A stretch of 64,000 nucleotides of DNA from the NCBI GenBank assembly GCA_041736705.1, contig JBGSTC010000016.1, forward strand, positions 1 through 64,000, read 5' to 3'. The stretch is from GWE2-51-13 sp041736705 (GTDB lineage Bacteria > Bacillota_I > Bacilli_A > Erysipelotrichales > Erysipelotrichaceae). Position numbers and translations under genes: made by a program. Shown here piece by piece: positions 52,846 through 61,732 of this stretch. The notes under the pieces were generated by a model, which searched no databases, had not been told where the DNA came from, and saw only the letters and a program-made list of their open reading frames with translations. The number at the start of each line of letters is the position of its first letter. Position 1 is the stretch's first letter.

Positions 52846-53744
52846 GACTCGTCCGACCGTAATACCGAGTCGATGAAATCAAGGACGAGGTCGCTCATGG
52901 CTTCCGTGTCATACCAGGGTTCGCCATGATGGCCTTGCCCTGGGAATCGCTGGAATCGTACGCGATCCTCCCCGGCTACCTTGGAGATCGCTTCCGCAAG
53001 TTTCGCGGATTGCTGGACGGGGACGATCGGGTCGGCTTCACCATGGTGGATGAGAAAGGGAGGAACGTCCTTGTGTGCATATTTCCAGGGTGAAGCCAGA
53101 TCGACCAAGTGCGCAATCGTTGCGATCGGCGCACCCATTATTCTCGATTCGGGTGAAAGCGGATCATTGTGATCCGCGACTCCGATGTTATTTGCACGAA
53201 TTGCGGGATCCATGTCAAGGAAGCCGCCACAAGGTCCGCACCAATCCACGACCGCATCCACATTACTGCTGTATTCGGCGTTTCCCATGCTTAGGTCTTC
53301 AAACGCGGGGTTGTTTCCGGTGACTCCGAGCATGGATACGATGTATCCCCCTGCGGATGGTCCCCAGACCGCGATTTTGGTCGGATCGAGGGAGTAGGTT
53401 TTCGCATTGGCACGGATCCAACGGATCGCGGCTTTCGCGTCGTAGATCAACGCCGGGAACCGGGCTTCCAAACTCATGCGGTATTGGACGCTGACGACCG
53501 CATAGCCACGCATCAATCCACGCAACATCGATTCGAAGTTGACGTCGCGTTGCGTCCCGAAAAGAAAGGCTCCGCCATGGAAATGGACGATCACGGGATA
53601 GAGACCTTCGCATGAATCGGGAAGATAGATGTCCAGGATTTGAAAGGGGGATTGGTGGCAATACGGGATGTCGAGATGCTTGTTTACGATGCGATCCAGG
53701 ATTTCCTGCGATAACAGCGGGATTTTGAATTCGGGGTTTTCCAT
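52839..53744 (-). CDS. alpha/beta hydrolase, BD-FAE/esterase-lipase type
   Basis: 301 residues, no signal peptide. Oxyanion-hole motif VHFHGGAFLFG, nucleophile Ser130 in GPSAGGY, Asp238 (GEADPIVP) and His272 (GQGHHGEP) form the triad. Such enzymes remove acetyl or feruloyl groups from plant oligosaccharides or hydrolyse small esters. Encoded 1 bp from the ABC permease stop, which suggests it deacylates the imported sugar. Confidence 0.9.
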   Translation of the reverse strand: MENPEFKIPLLSQEILDRIVNKHLDIPYCHQSPFQILDIYLPDSCEGLYPVIVHFHGGAFLFGTQRDVNFESMLRGLMRGYAVVSVQYRMSLEARFPALIYDAKAAIRWIRANAKTYSLDPTKIAVWGPSAGGYIVSMLGVTGNNPAFEDLSMGNAEYSSNVDAVVDWCGPCGGFLDMDPAIRANNIGVADHNDPLSPESRIMGAPIATIAHLVDLASPWKYAHKDVPPFLIHHGEADPIVPVQQSAKLAEAISKVAGEDRVRFQRFPGQGHHGEPWYDTEAMSDLVLDFIDSVLRSDESC

Positions 53745-53745
53745 A

Positions 53746-54723
53746 TTAAACCATCTTCTTCACTTTCGCCGCGGATGCTTTCTGATAGGTGTCGAATCCG
53801 ACCGCCGCCAAGAGCACGCCGCCGCGTACGATGAATTGGGCATAGGTTCCCATGCCGATCAGCTGCATCCCGTTGCTTAGAATACCCAGGATCAGGACGC
53901 CGGTGACGACGCCCCACATCTTCCCTTCACCGCCTTTAAACGAGACTCCGCCAAGGACGGCGGCGGTCATGCAGGTGAATTCCGTCCCAGGACCGGTGCT
54001 GGGTGCCGCCGAACCGGTACGTGCGAAGAGGACCATGGAAGCGAGGGCGACGAAGAATCCGCAAAGGGCGAAAATCATGAGTCTTGTTTTACGTACGTTG
54101 ATTCCGGCCAGATGCGCCGCTTCTTCGTTGCTTCCGTTGGCATAGACATATCTTCCGAAATAGGTTTTATTCAGGATGAAACTACCGGTTCCGACCACGA
54201 TCAGCATCAAGATGACCCCGACCGGGATGAATCCGAAGACATAGCCCTGACCCAGATATTTGAAACTCGGGGGCAGGTTGAGGATGACGCTTTGGTTCGC
54301 GGCGATATAGGACAAGCCTTGATACGCCGTCAGCGTACCCAGGGTTACGATCAATGGATGGACTTTCAGCGTGATCGCCATGAATCCGTTGAACAGACCC
54401 AGGACAACCCCCAACATACATCCGATCAACACCGCGATCGGTACGGGAAGCCCGACGTTTTTCATCAGGGTCGCCGTGACGACGCCGACCAAGGACATCT
54501 GCCAACCGATCGACAAGTCCATCCCCCCGCCGATCATGACGAAAGCCAAGCCGACCGCCGCGATGATGACATAGGACTGTTGGACGAAGATGTTGGTGAT
54601 GTTTTGAACCGTCAGGAAATAAGGGGTCAATATCGAGAAGAGGATCATCAATCCGATCAAGACGAAGAAAATCACGTATTTCTTCAAGAGAGGAAGGATT
54701 CGATCTTTATTGAATGTTTTCAT
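53746..54723 (-). CDS. sugar ABC transporter permease (RbsC-like)
   Basis: 325 residues with eight to ten membrane helices, of the ribose/galactose-type permease family. Motif DLSIGWQMSLVGVVTATLM and the EAA-like region ARLAGINVRKTRL (AAHLAGINVRKTRL) are visible, followed by GGVSFKGGEGKMWGVV. Third gene of the importer operon after the binding protein and ATPase. Confidence 0.93.
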   Translation of the reverse strand: MKTFNKDRILPLLKKYVIFFVLIGLMILFSILTPYFLTVQNITNIFVQQSYVIIAAVGLAFVMIGGGMDLSIGWQMSLVGVVTATLMKNVGLPVPIAVLIGCMLGVVLGLFNGFMAITLKVHPLIVTLGTLTAYQGLSYIAANQSVILNLPPSFKYLGQGYVFGFIPVGVILMLIVVGTGSFILNKTYFGRYVYANGSNEEAAHLAGINVRKTRLMIFALCGFFVALASMVLFARTGSAAPSTGPGTEFTCMTAAVLGGVSFKGGEGKMWGVVTGVLILGILSNGMQLIGMGTYAQFIVRGGVLLAAVGFDTYQKASAAKVKKMV

Positions 54724-54736
54724 AGGGTCTCCGTTT

Positions 54737-56215
54737 CTAGTGAATGTTGGAAGCGAGTTCCAAGACCCGCACCTGGCTGAATTCTTCCTTCGTCAGTTCG
54801 CCGGTCAAACGGCCTCCCGACAAGACGATGATACGGTCCGACATCCCCAGTAATTCGGCCATATCCGAGGTAATCATGAGGATGGCTTTCCCTTCGGCGG
54901 ACAACTTCACCATCAACTCGTAGATTTCCTGTTTCGCGCCGACGTCGATGCCGCGCGTCGGTTCATCGAAAATCAGAATGTCGGAATTGGTCGCCAATGT
55001 CTTCGCCAACACCACTTTCTGCTGGTTCCCGCCGGACAAATTCTTCACCAACTGCTGGATGCTTGGGGTTTTGATGGAGAAGAGACCGATATAATGCTCC
55101 GCCTGTTCTTTTTCGCGTTTGCTGTCCAACAGGATTCCACGTGCGATCTTCCGTAGGTTTGCGATCGTCGCATTCCACGCGATCGGCTTCTCAAGGAAAC
55201 ATCCTTGTTGCTTGCGGTCCTCGGGGATCAATCCGATTCCATGGCGGATCGCATCCGAAGGCAAATGGATCTTGACCCGTTGTCCCTTCACGATGATTTC
55301 CCCGGAATCCGACTTGTCCGCCCCGTAGATCATGCGTGCCAATTCGGTTCGCCCGGCTCCGATCAACCCTGCCAGACCTAGGATTTCCCCTCTGTGTAAC
55401 TGGAAAGAAACGTCCGCATCGCCGCTTCCGCTCAACCCTTTGATTTCAAGGACGACTTCCCCGATTTCGCATCGCTTGGCTGGATAAGTATCGCTGATTT
55501 CCCGTCCGACCATCAGTTGGATCAAACGCTTTCGATCGGTCTTCGCCGTTTCAAGCGTATCCACGTACAGTCCGTCACGCATGACCGTGACCCGGTCGGA
55601 AATCTCGAAGATTTCATCCATGCGATGGGAGATATAGATGATGGTGACTCCGCTTTCCTTAAGTGTTTTGATGATTTGGAATAGTTTATCGACTTCGGAA
55701 ACCGAGAGCGGCGCACTGGGTTCATCCATGATCAGGATTTTCGCGTCTTTACTGACGGCTTTCGCGATTTCCACCAATTGCTGGCGCGACGTCGGAAGTT
55801 CGCTGATCAAAGCTTCGGGATCGATGTCGACCCCCATGCGCGCAAAGACTTCGGATGCTTTGTTCGCCATCCACGTAGGATCGACGAATTTGCCATGACG
55901 CTCACCCAAACAGATGTTTTCCGCGACCGAAAGCGAGTTCACCAAATTGAATTCCTGATAGATGACTTCGATTCCGTTATTCTTCGCATGCAACGGATCC
56001 AGTTTACGAAAACTCTTTCCGTTGATTTCGATCGTTCCTTCATCCGCTTGCACGGCTCCCGCGATGATCTTGATCAGCGTCGATTTCCCCGCACCGTTTT
56101 CCCCCAGAAGGGCATGCACTTCCCCTTTGTGGAAATCGATGGAAAACTGGTTCAACGCGACGACACCCGGATATCTTTTCGTAATGTTTTTCGTCGAAAG
56201 GACGGTTTCTTTCAT
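54737..56215 (-). CDS. sugar ABC transporter ATP-binding protein (RbsA/MglA-like, double cassette)
   Basis: 492 residues, two ABC domains. Walker A GENGAGKST in the first; signature LPTSRQQLVEIAKAVSKDA and Walker B ILIMDEPSAPLS. The second has GLIGAGRTEL, signature NLSGGNQQKVVLAKTLA and Walker B ILIFDEPTRGIDVGA. The second Walker A is the degenerate form usual in this family. Drives uptake with the adjacent permease and binding protein. Confidence 0.95.
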   Translation of the reverse strand: MKETVLSTKNITKRYPGVVALNQFSIDFHKGEVHALLGENGAGKSTLIKIIAGAVQADEGTIEINGKSFRKLDPLHAKNNGIEVIYQEFNLVNSLSVAENICLGERHGKFVDPTWMANKASEVFARMGVDIDPEALISELPTSRQQLVEIAKAVSKDAKILIMDEPSAPLSVSEVDKLFQIIKTLKESGVTIIYISHRMDEIFEISDRVTVMRDGLYVDTLETAKTDRKRLIQLMVGREISDTYPAKRCEIGEVVLEIKGLSGSGDADVSFQLHRGEILGLAGLIGAGRTELARMIYGADKSDSGEIIVKGQRVKIHLPSDAIRHGIGLIPEDRKQQGCFLEKPIAWNATIANLRKIARGILLDSKREKEQAEHYIGLFSIKTPSIQQLVKNLSGGNQQKVVLAKTLATNSDILIFDEPTRGIDVGAKQEIYELMVKLSAEGKAILMITSDMAELLGMSDRIIVLSGGRLTGELTKEEFSQVRVLELASNIH

Positions 56216-56240
56216 TTGGTTCTCCCCTCTGTAAAATGAA

Positions 56241-56271
56241 ACCGAAGTGGTACGGTTGTAACCACTTCGGT
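56241..56271 (-). terminator. intercistronic hairpin after the binding-protein gene
   Basis: ACCGAAGTGG and CCACTTCGGT around an 11-base loop, then TTTCATTTT reading left. Placed between the binding-protein and ATPase genes, it likely causes partial termination or protects the 5' transcript, giving more binding protein than ATPase. Confidence 0.7.
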
Positions 56272-56283
56272 GTTCTTCAACCC

Positions 56284-57258
56284 TTAGTTACTCGGCAAGG
56301 TCTTGGCGATCGCATCCGTGATGACGGCGCCTTTATCCCATGTCCCATCGGCCAATCCTTTGAGGATTTGGTAGGTGGCATCGGGTAGCGGTACCTGGAC
56401 CCCGTCGATGGTCGGTCCGACGATCGACATCGTCCCTCTGAAGATCGATTCGTTACTTGGTGATTTATTGATGACTTCCATGATCGGATCGGAGTTGTCT
56501 CCGCTGAAGACGGCGATTTTCGCCTTGTCGACACCGCTTTGTCCCATGATGTATTCATTGACGCCCAACGCCGAATCCGCGTTGTAGGTCAAGATCAAGG
56601 AAGCATCCGAATTCTGTTGCCACATGTTTTCCATGACGGCGGTCGCTTCAGCGGAAGTAATGGATTCCCCTTGGGCGACGACGACATCCGCTTTGCCCCA
56701 GGCTTTGATTTTGTCGATGATCCCGTTACTACGGTTGGTCGAGTCGATCGTTCCGGTTTGCTTAATGACGATGACTTTCGGACGAACGGTCAATCCGGCT
56801 TCGGTACCGTCGGCGGAGAATGTCTTGATCAACCAATCGATGCCCATTTCGGCGATTTGTTCACCCGCATTGTATTGGTTCATGTTCATCATGACATCGT
56901 AGACACCCGTATCCGTTCCGGCGACCAAGACTTTGATTCCGGCTTTCTGCGCTTTTTCGATCGCAGCTTGGACGTTGTTGGGATCGACCGGCATCAAGGC
57001 GATGACTTTAACCTTCATCGCGATGAAGTTTTCGATTTGTTCGAGTTGTTTCGTCGCACTTCCCGCCGCATCGGCGATTTGTACGGTCAATCCGTCTTTT
57101 TCGGCACGGGTATTGACTTCCCCTGTCAACCAACCGACAAACGGGTTGGTCGTATCCGGTACGCTATACCCGATATCCACGCGCGGTTTACTTTGGCAGG
57201 CGGCGAGGGATAGTCCGAGCATCAAAACGATAAGCAGGCTTAGAATCTTTTTCATCAT
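56284..57258 (-). CDS. sugar-binding lipoprotein of ABC importer (Peripla_BP_4 type)
   Basis: 324 residues. Lipobox LAAC gives lipidated Cys21. The mature part is a two-domain binding fold of the ribose/xylose family: IGYSVPDTTNPF, VKVIALMPVDPNNVQAAIEKA, KVLVAGTDTG. Two adjacent ATGs start the gene; the second has better spacing to AGGAGG. First gene of the operon, with a strong promoter and a cre-like site downstream of it. Sugar not identified. Confidence 0.93.
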   Translation of the reverse strand: MMKKILSLLIVLMLGLSLAACQSKPRVDIGYSVPDTTNPFVGWLTGEVNTRAEKDGLTVQIADAAGSATKQLEQIENFIAMKVKVIALMPVDPNNVQAAIEKAQKAGIKVLVAGTDTGVYDVMMNMNQYNAGEQIAEMGIDWLIKTFSADGTEAGLTVRPKVIVIKQTGTIDSTNRSNGIIDKIKAWGKADVVVAQGESITSAEATAVMENMWQQNSDASLILTYNADSALGVNEYIMGQSGVDKAKIAVFSGDNSDPIMEVINKSPSNESIFRGTMSIVGPTIDGVQVPLPDATYQILKGLADGTWDKGAVITDAIAKTLPSN

Positions 57259-57280
57259 TTCTCCTCCTCATTGGTGAAAT

Positions 57281-57295
57281 TGTAAGCGTATTCAT
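57281..57295 (-). promoter_or_regulatory. candidate cre site
   Basis: Minus-strand ATGAATACGCTTACA, one mismatch to the cre consensus, just downstream of the -10 of the ABC operon, where CcpA would block transcription. Confidence 0.6.
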
Positions 57296-57301
57296 GCCTT
57301 G

Positions 57302-57330
57302 ATTATAGGGTACGAATCCTTTACTATCAA
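57302..57330 (-). promoter_or_regulatory. sugar ABC operon promoter
   Basis: Leftward TTGATA, 17-bp spacer, TATAAT. The -35 box touches one arm of the inverted repeat at 57330-57365. Confidence 0.82.
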
Positions 57331-57365
57331 TTCCGTTTGTGGTACTATTTATTCGATAACGGAAT
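57330..57365. promoter_or_regulatory. inverted repeat between ABC operon and LysR gene
   Basis: ATTCCGTT, 20-bp spacer, AACGGAAT: perfect 8-bp arms adjacent to the -35 of the ABC promoter and 20 bp upstream of the LysR start codon. Probable binding site for the LysR protein. Confidence 0.6.
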
Positions 57366-57384
57366 ATATCAAAAGGACCTCCCC

Positions 57385-58290
57385 ATGGAAATCAATTACC
57401 TGATCGAATTCGCATCGATTGCCCGATACCGGAGTTTTTCGTTGGCGGCGGAAGAACTGTGCATTTCCCAATCTTCCCTGTCGAAACACATCCAAGCCGT
57501 GGAGAAAGAACTCGGCGTCCCCTTGTTCGACCGTTCGACCCGCAACGTCGTCATCAGCGAATTCGGGAAGATCCTTCTTCCCTTTGCCGAGCAACTGGTT
57601 GAGATCAACGATGACATCCAGGGGAGCGTCTATGATTTCATCAACAAAGAAAAGAAGCAACTTTTGATTGCTTCGATTCCGGTCATGGCTCAATACGATA
57701 TCACGGGGATCATCGCGAAATTCCAAAAGGACCACCCCAAGATCAAGTTGATCGTTTCGGAAAACGAAGGGACGGATATCCCGAAAATGTTGGAAGACGG
57801 GAGTTGCGAAGTCGCCTTCACGCGGAAATTCCCCAACGAACCTTCACGTTTCGAATACCTGACCTATCGGTCGGACTTGCTTTGCGCGATCCTGCCGAAG
57901 TCGCATCCGTTGGCGAAAAACGAAACCCTTTCCTTAACTCAGCTCAAGAACGAGAACTTTCTATTCCTGGACAAGAAAACACTGATCTACGGTTATTGTT
58001 TCAACGCCTGTGTCGATGCCGGATTCACTCCGAATGTGACCTATACCGGACATCGACCGGAAAACATCATCGACCTGACCGCGCAAGGCGCGGGGGTTTC
58101 TTTATTGATGAAACATCAGGCCAAGTATTTCAATCATCCCGAAGTCGTTAGCGTCTTGATCTCCCCGGCGATCGAGAGTAGTATCTGCCTCACCAAGATG
58201 AAGGACCACAAACTCTCCCCGACAGGTCGGTTGTTTTGGAATTATGTCAAATCCTATACCGACCTCTTGAATCTTTCCTTGATTGAATGA
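57385..58290 (+). CDS. LysR family transcriptional regulator
   Basis: 301 residues from the ATG at 57385 (AAAGGACC upstream), where the LysR opening MEINYLIEFASIARYRSF begins. Helix-turn-helix: SLAAEELCISQSSLSKHIQAVEKELG. Effector domain follows. Divergent from the sugar ABC/esterase operon and probably its regulator. The same type of LysR protein at 35527 faces a different operon. Confidence 0.93.
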   Translation: MEINYLIEFASIARYRSFSLAAEELCISQSSLSKHIQAVEKELGVPLFDRSTRNVVISEFGKILLPFAEQLVEINDDIQGSVYDFINKEKKQLLIASIPVMAQYDITGIIAKFQKDHPKIKLIVSENEGTDIPKMLEDGSCEVAFTRKFPNEPSRFEYLTYRSDLLCAILPKSHPLAKNETLSLTQLKNENFLFLDKKTLIYGYCFNACVDAGFTPNVTYTGHRPENIIDLTAQGAGVSLLMKHQAKYFNHPEVVSVLISPAIESSICLTKMKDHKLSPTGRLFWNYVKSYTDLLNLSLIE

Positions 58291-58668
58291 TTATTTCTTG
58301 AGACTCGTCCCACAATACGGGCAAAGTTTGAAATCACTCGATACTTCTCTCCCGCAGGACCGGCATTTTGGATTCAACGGGGTCGCGCAATACGGACAGA
58401 CCGTGAAATCGGAGGAGATCGGTTTTGAACACGAAGGGCAAGCCATCGTATTGACCACCGGTTTCACATCGGGTAGTTTCACTTCCTGCTTCGTCTTGGT
58501 CGATCCTAAATTCCCTCCGACCGTAAACAATCCAAAGAGGAACGCACCGAGGATCGCGATCCTCCCTGTATCCGTCTTGGATGAGGGTTCATCCGAGAAA
58601 TACGCTCCGACCGCAAACACGATCAATAGAATCCCCAGTATCGTCCCAATCACACGACTTGCTTTCAT
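58291..58668 (-). CDS. membrane protein with two zinc-ribbon motifs
   Basis: 125 residues. Two N-terminal membrane helices (about 7-24 and 36-54), then two zinc ribbons: CPSCSKPISSDFTVCPYC and CRSCGREVSSDFKLCPYC. Its stop codon abuts the end of the converging LysR gene. Function unknown; such ribbons often mediate protein or nucleic-acid contacts. Confidence 0.75.
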   Translation of the reverse strand: MKASRVIGTILGILLIVFAVGAYFSDEPSSKTDTGRIAILGAFLFGLFTVGGNLGSTKTKQEVKLPDVKPVVNTMACPSCSKPISSDFTVCPYCATPLNPKCRSCGREVSSDFKLCPYCGTSLKK

Positions 58669-58824
58669 CCTCTTTCCGCCTTTCTATTTCGACTACTTTT
58701 GCATATCGTATCATCCTGTTTTTCCTGCGTCAATCTCTGTTTCGACCCTTACGGTCATACGAGTCGATGTTTGATTCAAACGTGGTATGATGGTATCAAC
58801 GAAACGATGTGAAAGGAGAATTCA

Positions 58825-59208
58825 ATGATCCAAGAATATACACGTACCACGAACTTGCCGTATGAGGAAACGATTTCGATTTTGAAAGATCGTCTGATGG
58901 AAGAGAAATTCGGCGTATTGATCGCCATCGACCTTCCGCAGAAATTCAAAGAAAAAGGGTTGGAATCGACGGATAAGTTTACGATCTTGGAAGTATGCAA
59001 TCCGTTTGAAGCCTTCAAAGCCGTAGGTTTCGATCCCAAAGTCGCTTATTTTCTACCCTGTAAACTGATCGTACGGGAGAAAGACAAGGTCGGTGTGATC
59101 GAAATGATCCGACCTTCAAGCATGATCGCCGAGCTTCAGAATCCATCCCTTGACGGATTCGCGTTGGAGATCGAAAACACGCTCATCCGTGTCATCGAAA
59201 AAGTGTAA
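58825..59208 (+). CDS. DUF302 domain protein
   Basis: 127 residues, single domain. DUF302 pattern: NLPYEETISILKDRLMEEKFGVL, FTILEVCNPFEAFKAVGFDP and a Leu-rich PCKLIVREKDKVGVIE. Cytoplasmic, function unknown. RBS AAAGGAG. A strong terminator follows. Confidence 0.9.
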   Translation: MIQEYTRTTNLPYEETISILKDRLMEEKFGVLIAIDLPQKFKEKGLESTDKFTILEVCNPFEAFKAVGFDPKVAYFLPCKLIVREKDKVGVIEMIRPSSMIAELQNPSLDGFALEIENTLIRVIEKV

Positions 59209-59223
59209 ACTGATTTAACTTAT

Positions 59224-59260
59224 AAAAACCGCCCTTGAGAGTTGAGCAAGGGCGGTTTTT
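59224..59260. terminator. bidirectional terminator
   Basis: AAAAACCGCCCTTG, loop AGAGTTGAG, CAAGGGCGGTTTTT, between DUF302 and the surface-protein genes. Confidence 0.92.
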
Positions 59261-59275
59261 ATCAGAAAGAAAGGG

Positions 59276-60685
59276 TCAATACGTTACTGGAACGACAAGA
59301 TTCAAGGGAGTTGTGAATTGGAGTGTCGGGCTAGTCACCTTCTTTCCATCATAGATATATGTGATACTGAAGTAATAGGATGTATCAGCTTGAAGATAGC
59401 CAAGGATATCCCCGCCGTTATAGTAGCTGGAGTTATCCACGACATAACTATGGGTGGATGAATCCGAGATGAAAGTCAGATAACCGTCGTCGGGATAGGA
59501 TGGCGAAGGATTGGATTTCGAGATGACGACTTTATACCCTTGAAGGCAGGAACAGTTTTCCTCCGTCCATGTCAGTCTCAGATAGGTATCCGCACTCTCG
59601 ATCGATAAGGTGATGTCATCTTGCGATAACGTCGTTTCTTCTTCATGCGTCAACAAGCCAGCCGGCGTCGTGACTTTCACGGCCGGTGTCGTGACTTTCT
59701 TATCGTTGTAGACATAGGTGATACTGAAGTAATATTCCGTGTTGGCTTTCAGATATCCACCGATATCCCCGCCATGATACTCGGACGTGTTGTCGACTTT
59801 GAAATAGTTCATGGAACGATCCGTGATCCATGTCAGATAGCCGTCATCGGGATAGCTCGGCGCGCTGTTGGACTGTGAAATGACGACTTTGTAGCCTTGT
59901 AGGTTCGAACTCGGTTCTTTGGTCCAAAGGAGTTTCACATCCCCTTCGCGGACGACCACTTGAAGCAGTAATGCATCCAGATTCAGATCCGTGCTTGTTT
60001 CCGGGACGGATAGATTCGCCGGCGTCGTCACTTTGACGGGATCGGTCGTGACTTTCTTATCGTTGTAGACATAGGTAATACTAAAGTAGTAAGCGGTACT
60101 CGGTTTGAGATATCCCCCGAAATCCCCTCCGTTATACTTTACGGAGTTGTCGACCTTGAGATAGTTCATGGAGCGGTCTGTGATCCATTTCAGATAACCG
60201 TCGTTGGGATAGGAAGGCGAAGAATTGGACTTCGAGATGACGACCTTGTATCCCTGCAGATCGGACGAACTTTCCTTGGTCCAACTCAGTTTCAGATACC
60301 CGTCGTTGACACTTACTTGTAGTTTCAATTCCGTGGTCGGTGCCGGATCCGGTTTAGGGTCGGGCGTTACTTCCGGTTCTTTGTCTTCAACAATCGGCGT
60401 CTCTTCTTCTTTTTCCGTTACTTCGGGTTCTTTGGGAACCGTCACGGTCTCTTGCGTCTTGGGATCCTGTATTTTGATTTGAGCCTTCAATTCCTCGATG
60501 GTCGCTTCAAGATTGCGGATTTTCTCTTCTTGTTTCTCCACTTTCCCAAAGAGGTTTGTCACCATTTCGAACACATCGACTTCCCCGTTGACGGCTTTGA
60601 CGAAGACCGGGCTAAAAACGACGGCGAAAATCATAAGCGGGATGACGGTCAAAACGATGACTTTCTTTTTGAGCAGTTTCGACAT
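59276..60685 (-). CDS. surface protein with coiled coil and three fibronectin III-like repeats
   Basis: 469 residues. Hydrophobic N-terminal helix (9-29; signal anchor), coiled coil (about 44-72), Pro/Glu linker (73-118), then three similar repeats of about 105 residues (119-224, 236-343, 355-463). Each repeats LQGYKVVISKSN, SYPDDGYL, NGGDIGGYL and YYFSITYVYNDKKVTT. Repeat domains of this kind occur on Firmicute RsgI-type proteins. It is made after the RsgI-like gene, 37 bp downstream, and both are under a c-di-GMP riboswitch. Probably an extracellular binding module. Confidence 0.85.
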   Translation of the reverse strand: MSKLLKKKVIVLTVIPLMIFAVVFSPVFVKAVNGEVDVFEMVTNLFGKVEKQEEKIRNLEATIEELKAQIKIQDPKTQETVTVPKEPEVTEKEEETPIVEDKEPEVTPDPKPDPAPTTELKLQVSVNDGYLKLSWTKESSSDLQGYKVVISKSNSSPSYPNDGYLKWITDRSMNYLKVDNSVKYNGGDFGGYLKPSTAYYFSITYVYNDKKVTTDPVKVTTPANLSVPETSTDLNLDALLLQVVVREGDVKLLWTKEPSSNLQGYKVVISQSNSAPSYPDDGYLTWITDRSMNYFKVDNTSEYHGGDIGGYLKANTEYYFSITYVYNDKKVTTPAVKVTTPAGLLTHEEETTLSQDDITLSIESADTYLRLTWTEENCSCLQGYKVVISKSNPSPSYPDDGYLTFISDSSTHSYVVDNSSYYNGGDILGYLQADTSYYFSITYIYDGKKVTSPTLQFTTPLNLVVPVTY

Positions 60686-60706
60686 TCAGTTCACCTCTTC
60701 CAAAGT

Positions 60707-60722
60707 TCAAGCGTTCGCTTGA
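60707..60722. other. intercistronic hairpin
   Basis: TCAAGCG-TT-CGCTTGA, a perfect 7-bp inverted repeat starting right after the RsgI-like stop, with no T-run. It could be an RNA processing or stability element between the two genes. Confidence 0.5.
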
Positions 60723-61679
60723 CTATGCCGACTCGGTATCGGATTCATCTTCTTCATCGGTATTTTTCTTCGAATCGCCTTTCCCGTTATTCGTCTTCTC
60801 TTTTTCGGGTTTGACGTTTTCTTCTTTCGCTTCCTCTTCTTCGACATCATAGGTCGCCCACAACGCTTCCAATTCATCCTTCAGCGCTTCCAGGTCTTCA
60901 CCTTCCGTCGCTAACCGAGTGACGTATTGGGTGGTGTCGACTCCGGCACCTTCGAGTGCCGCGATGAACTTCTCGCATAGACTGGTAAAGCGATCCTGTT
61001 TGCGAATGACTTGTTGGGCTTTCTTTTCAAGTTGGTCGACGTTCTTCTGGCTTGCGACGAATTCGGAAACGCTCAGCCATTCCCCTTCGACTTCGACCAT
61101 CCCGTTGATGACATAAAGCCCTAGAGGGACTTTCTTGCCTTCCGCTTCGAATTTTTCGCGTAAGGTCGCCTTGATGACGGCAACGACGGTCGTATCTTCG
61201 ATGCCTGCGCTCGCAGCGATCGCAGCCTGGATTCGCTGTCCCAGCGAATCTTGTTTGACTTCTTCTTCCGCCTCGTCGTCCTCTTCCTCTTCGTCCAAAA
61301 TCACGGTCGTCACGATGACATAGTCATCGGAAGTATCCGAACTGACGATGAAACCGGCGTCCGTGGCGATCACGATCAGTTTCTTGATGGCTTCTTCGAT
61401 CGGCAAACCGACCAGACCCGACACATCCAGGGTTAAAGCGTCGTCATTGAGCGCCTTGATTTCGACGACGATGTCATGATAATCCGTATAGAATTCGAAA
61501 CTCGGGTTGATATCGACGCTCACCATGGCATAGACGGATTTCGCCGATGCGACCGATTCCCTCGCCTTGGAAACAAAGGCATACACCAACATCGTCATCA
61601 CCAAGGCTAAGGATAAACTGACTGCGAATAGTTTTTTTGCCGTGTGGAATCCTCGCTTTCTCTGTTGATCGATGATCAT
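60723..61679 (-). CDS. RsgI-like membrane protein lacking an anti-sigma N-domain
   Basis: 318 residues. Only about 16 residues precede one membrane helix (17-36), so the cytoplasmic anti-sigma segment is missing or minimal. Outside lies the autoproteolysis domain with VDINPSF, scissile Asn58-Pro59, then a helical region sharing PLGLYVINGMV and AGVDTTQYVTRL with the RsgI-like protein at 42309. A 45-residue Glu/Lys/Asp tail ends it. No sigma factor is adjacent. The 5' leader carries a c-di-GMP-I riboswitch. Ribosome site is poor and distant (GGAG, 19 bases). Confidence 0.82.
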   Translation of the reverse strand: MIIDQQRKRGFHTAKKLFAVSLSLALVMTMLVYAFVSKARESVASAKSVYAMVSVDINPSFEFYTDYHDIVVEIKALNDDALTLDVSGLVGLPIEEAIKKLIVIATDAGFIVSSDTSDDYVIVTTVILDEEEEDDEAEEEVKQDSLGQRIQAAIAASAGIEDTTVVAVIKATLREKFEAEGKKVPLGLYVINGMVEVEGEWLSVSEFVASQKNVDQLEKKAQQVIRKQDRFTSLCEKFIAALEGAGVDTTQYVTRLATEGEDLEALKDELEALWATYDVEEEEAKEENVKPEKEKTNNGKGDSKKNTDEEDESDTESA

Positions 61680-61732
61680 TTCATGAACGAATTTTCGACT
61701 CCGTTGATCTTTCTTCTTTTAAATGGAAAAAA

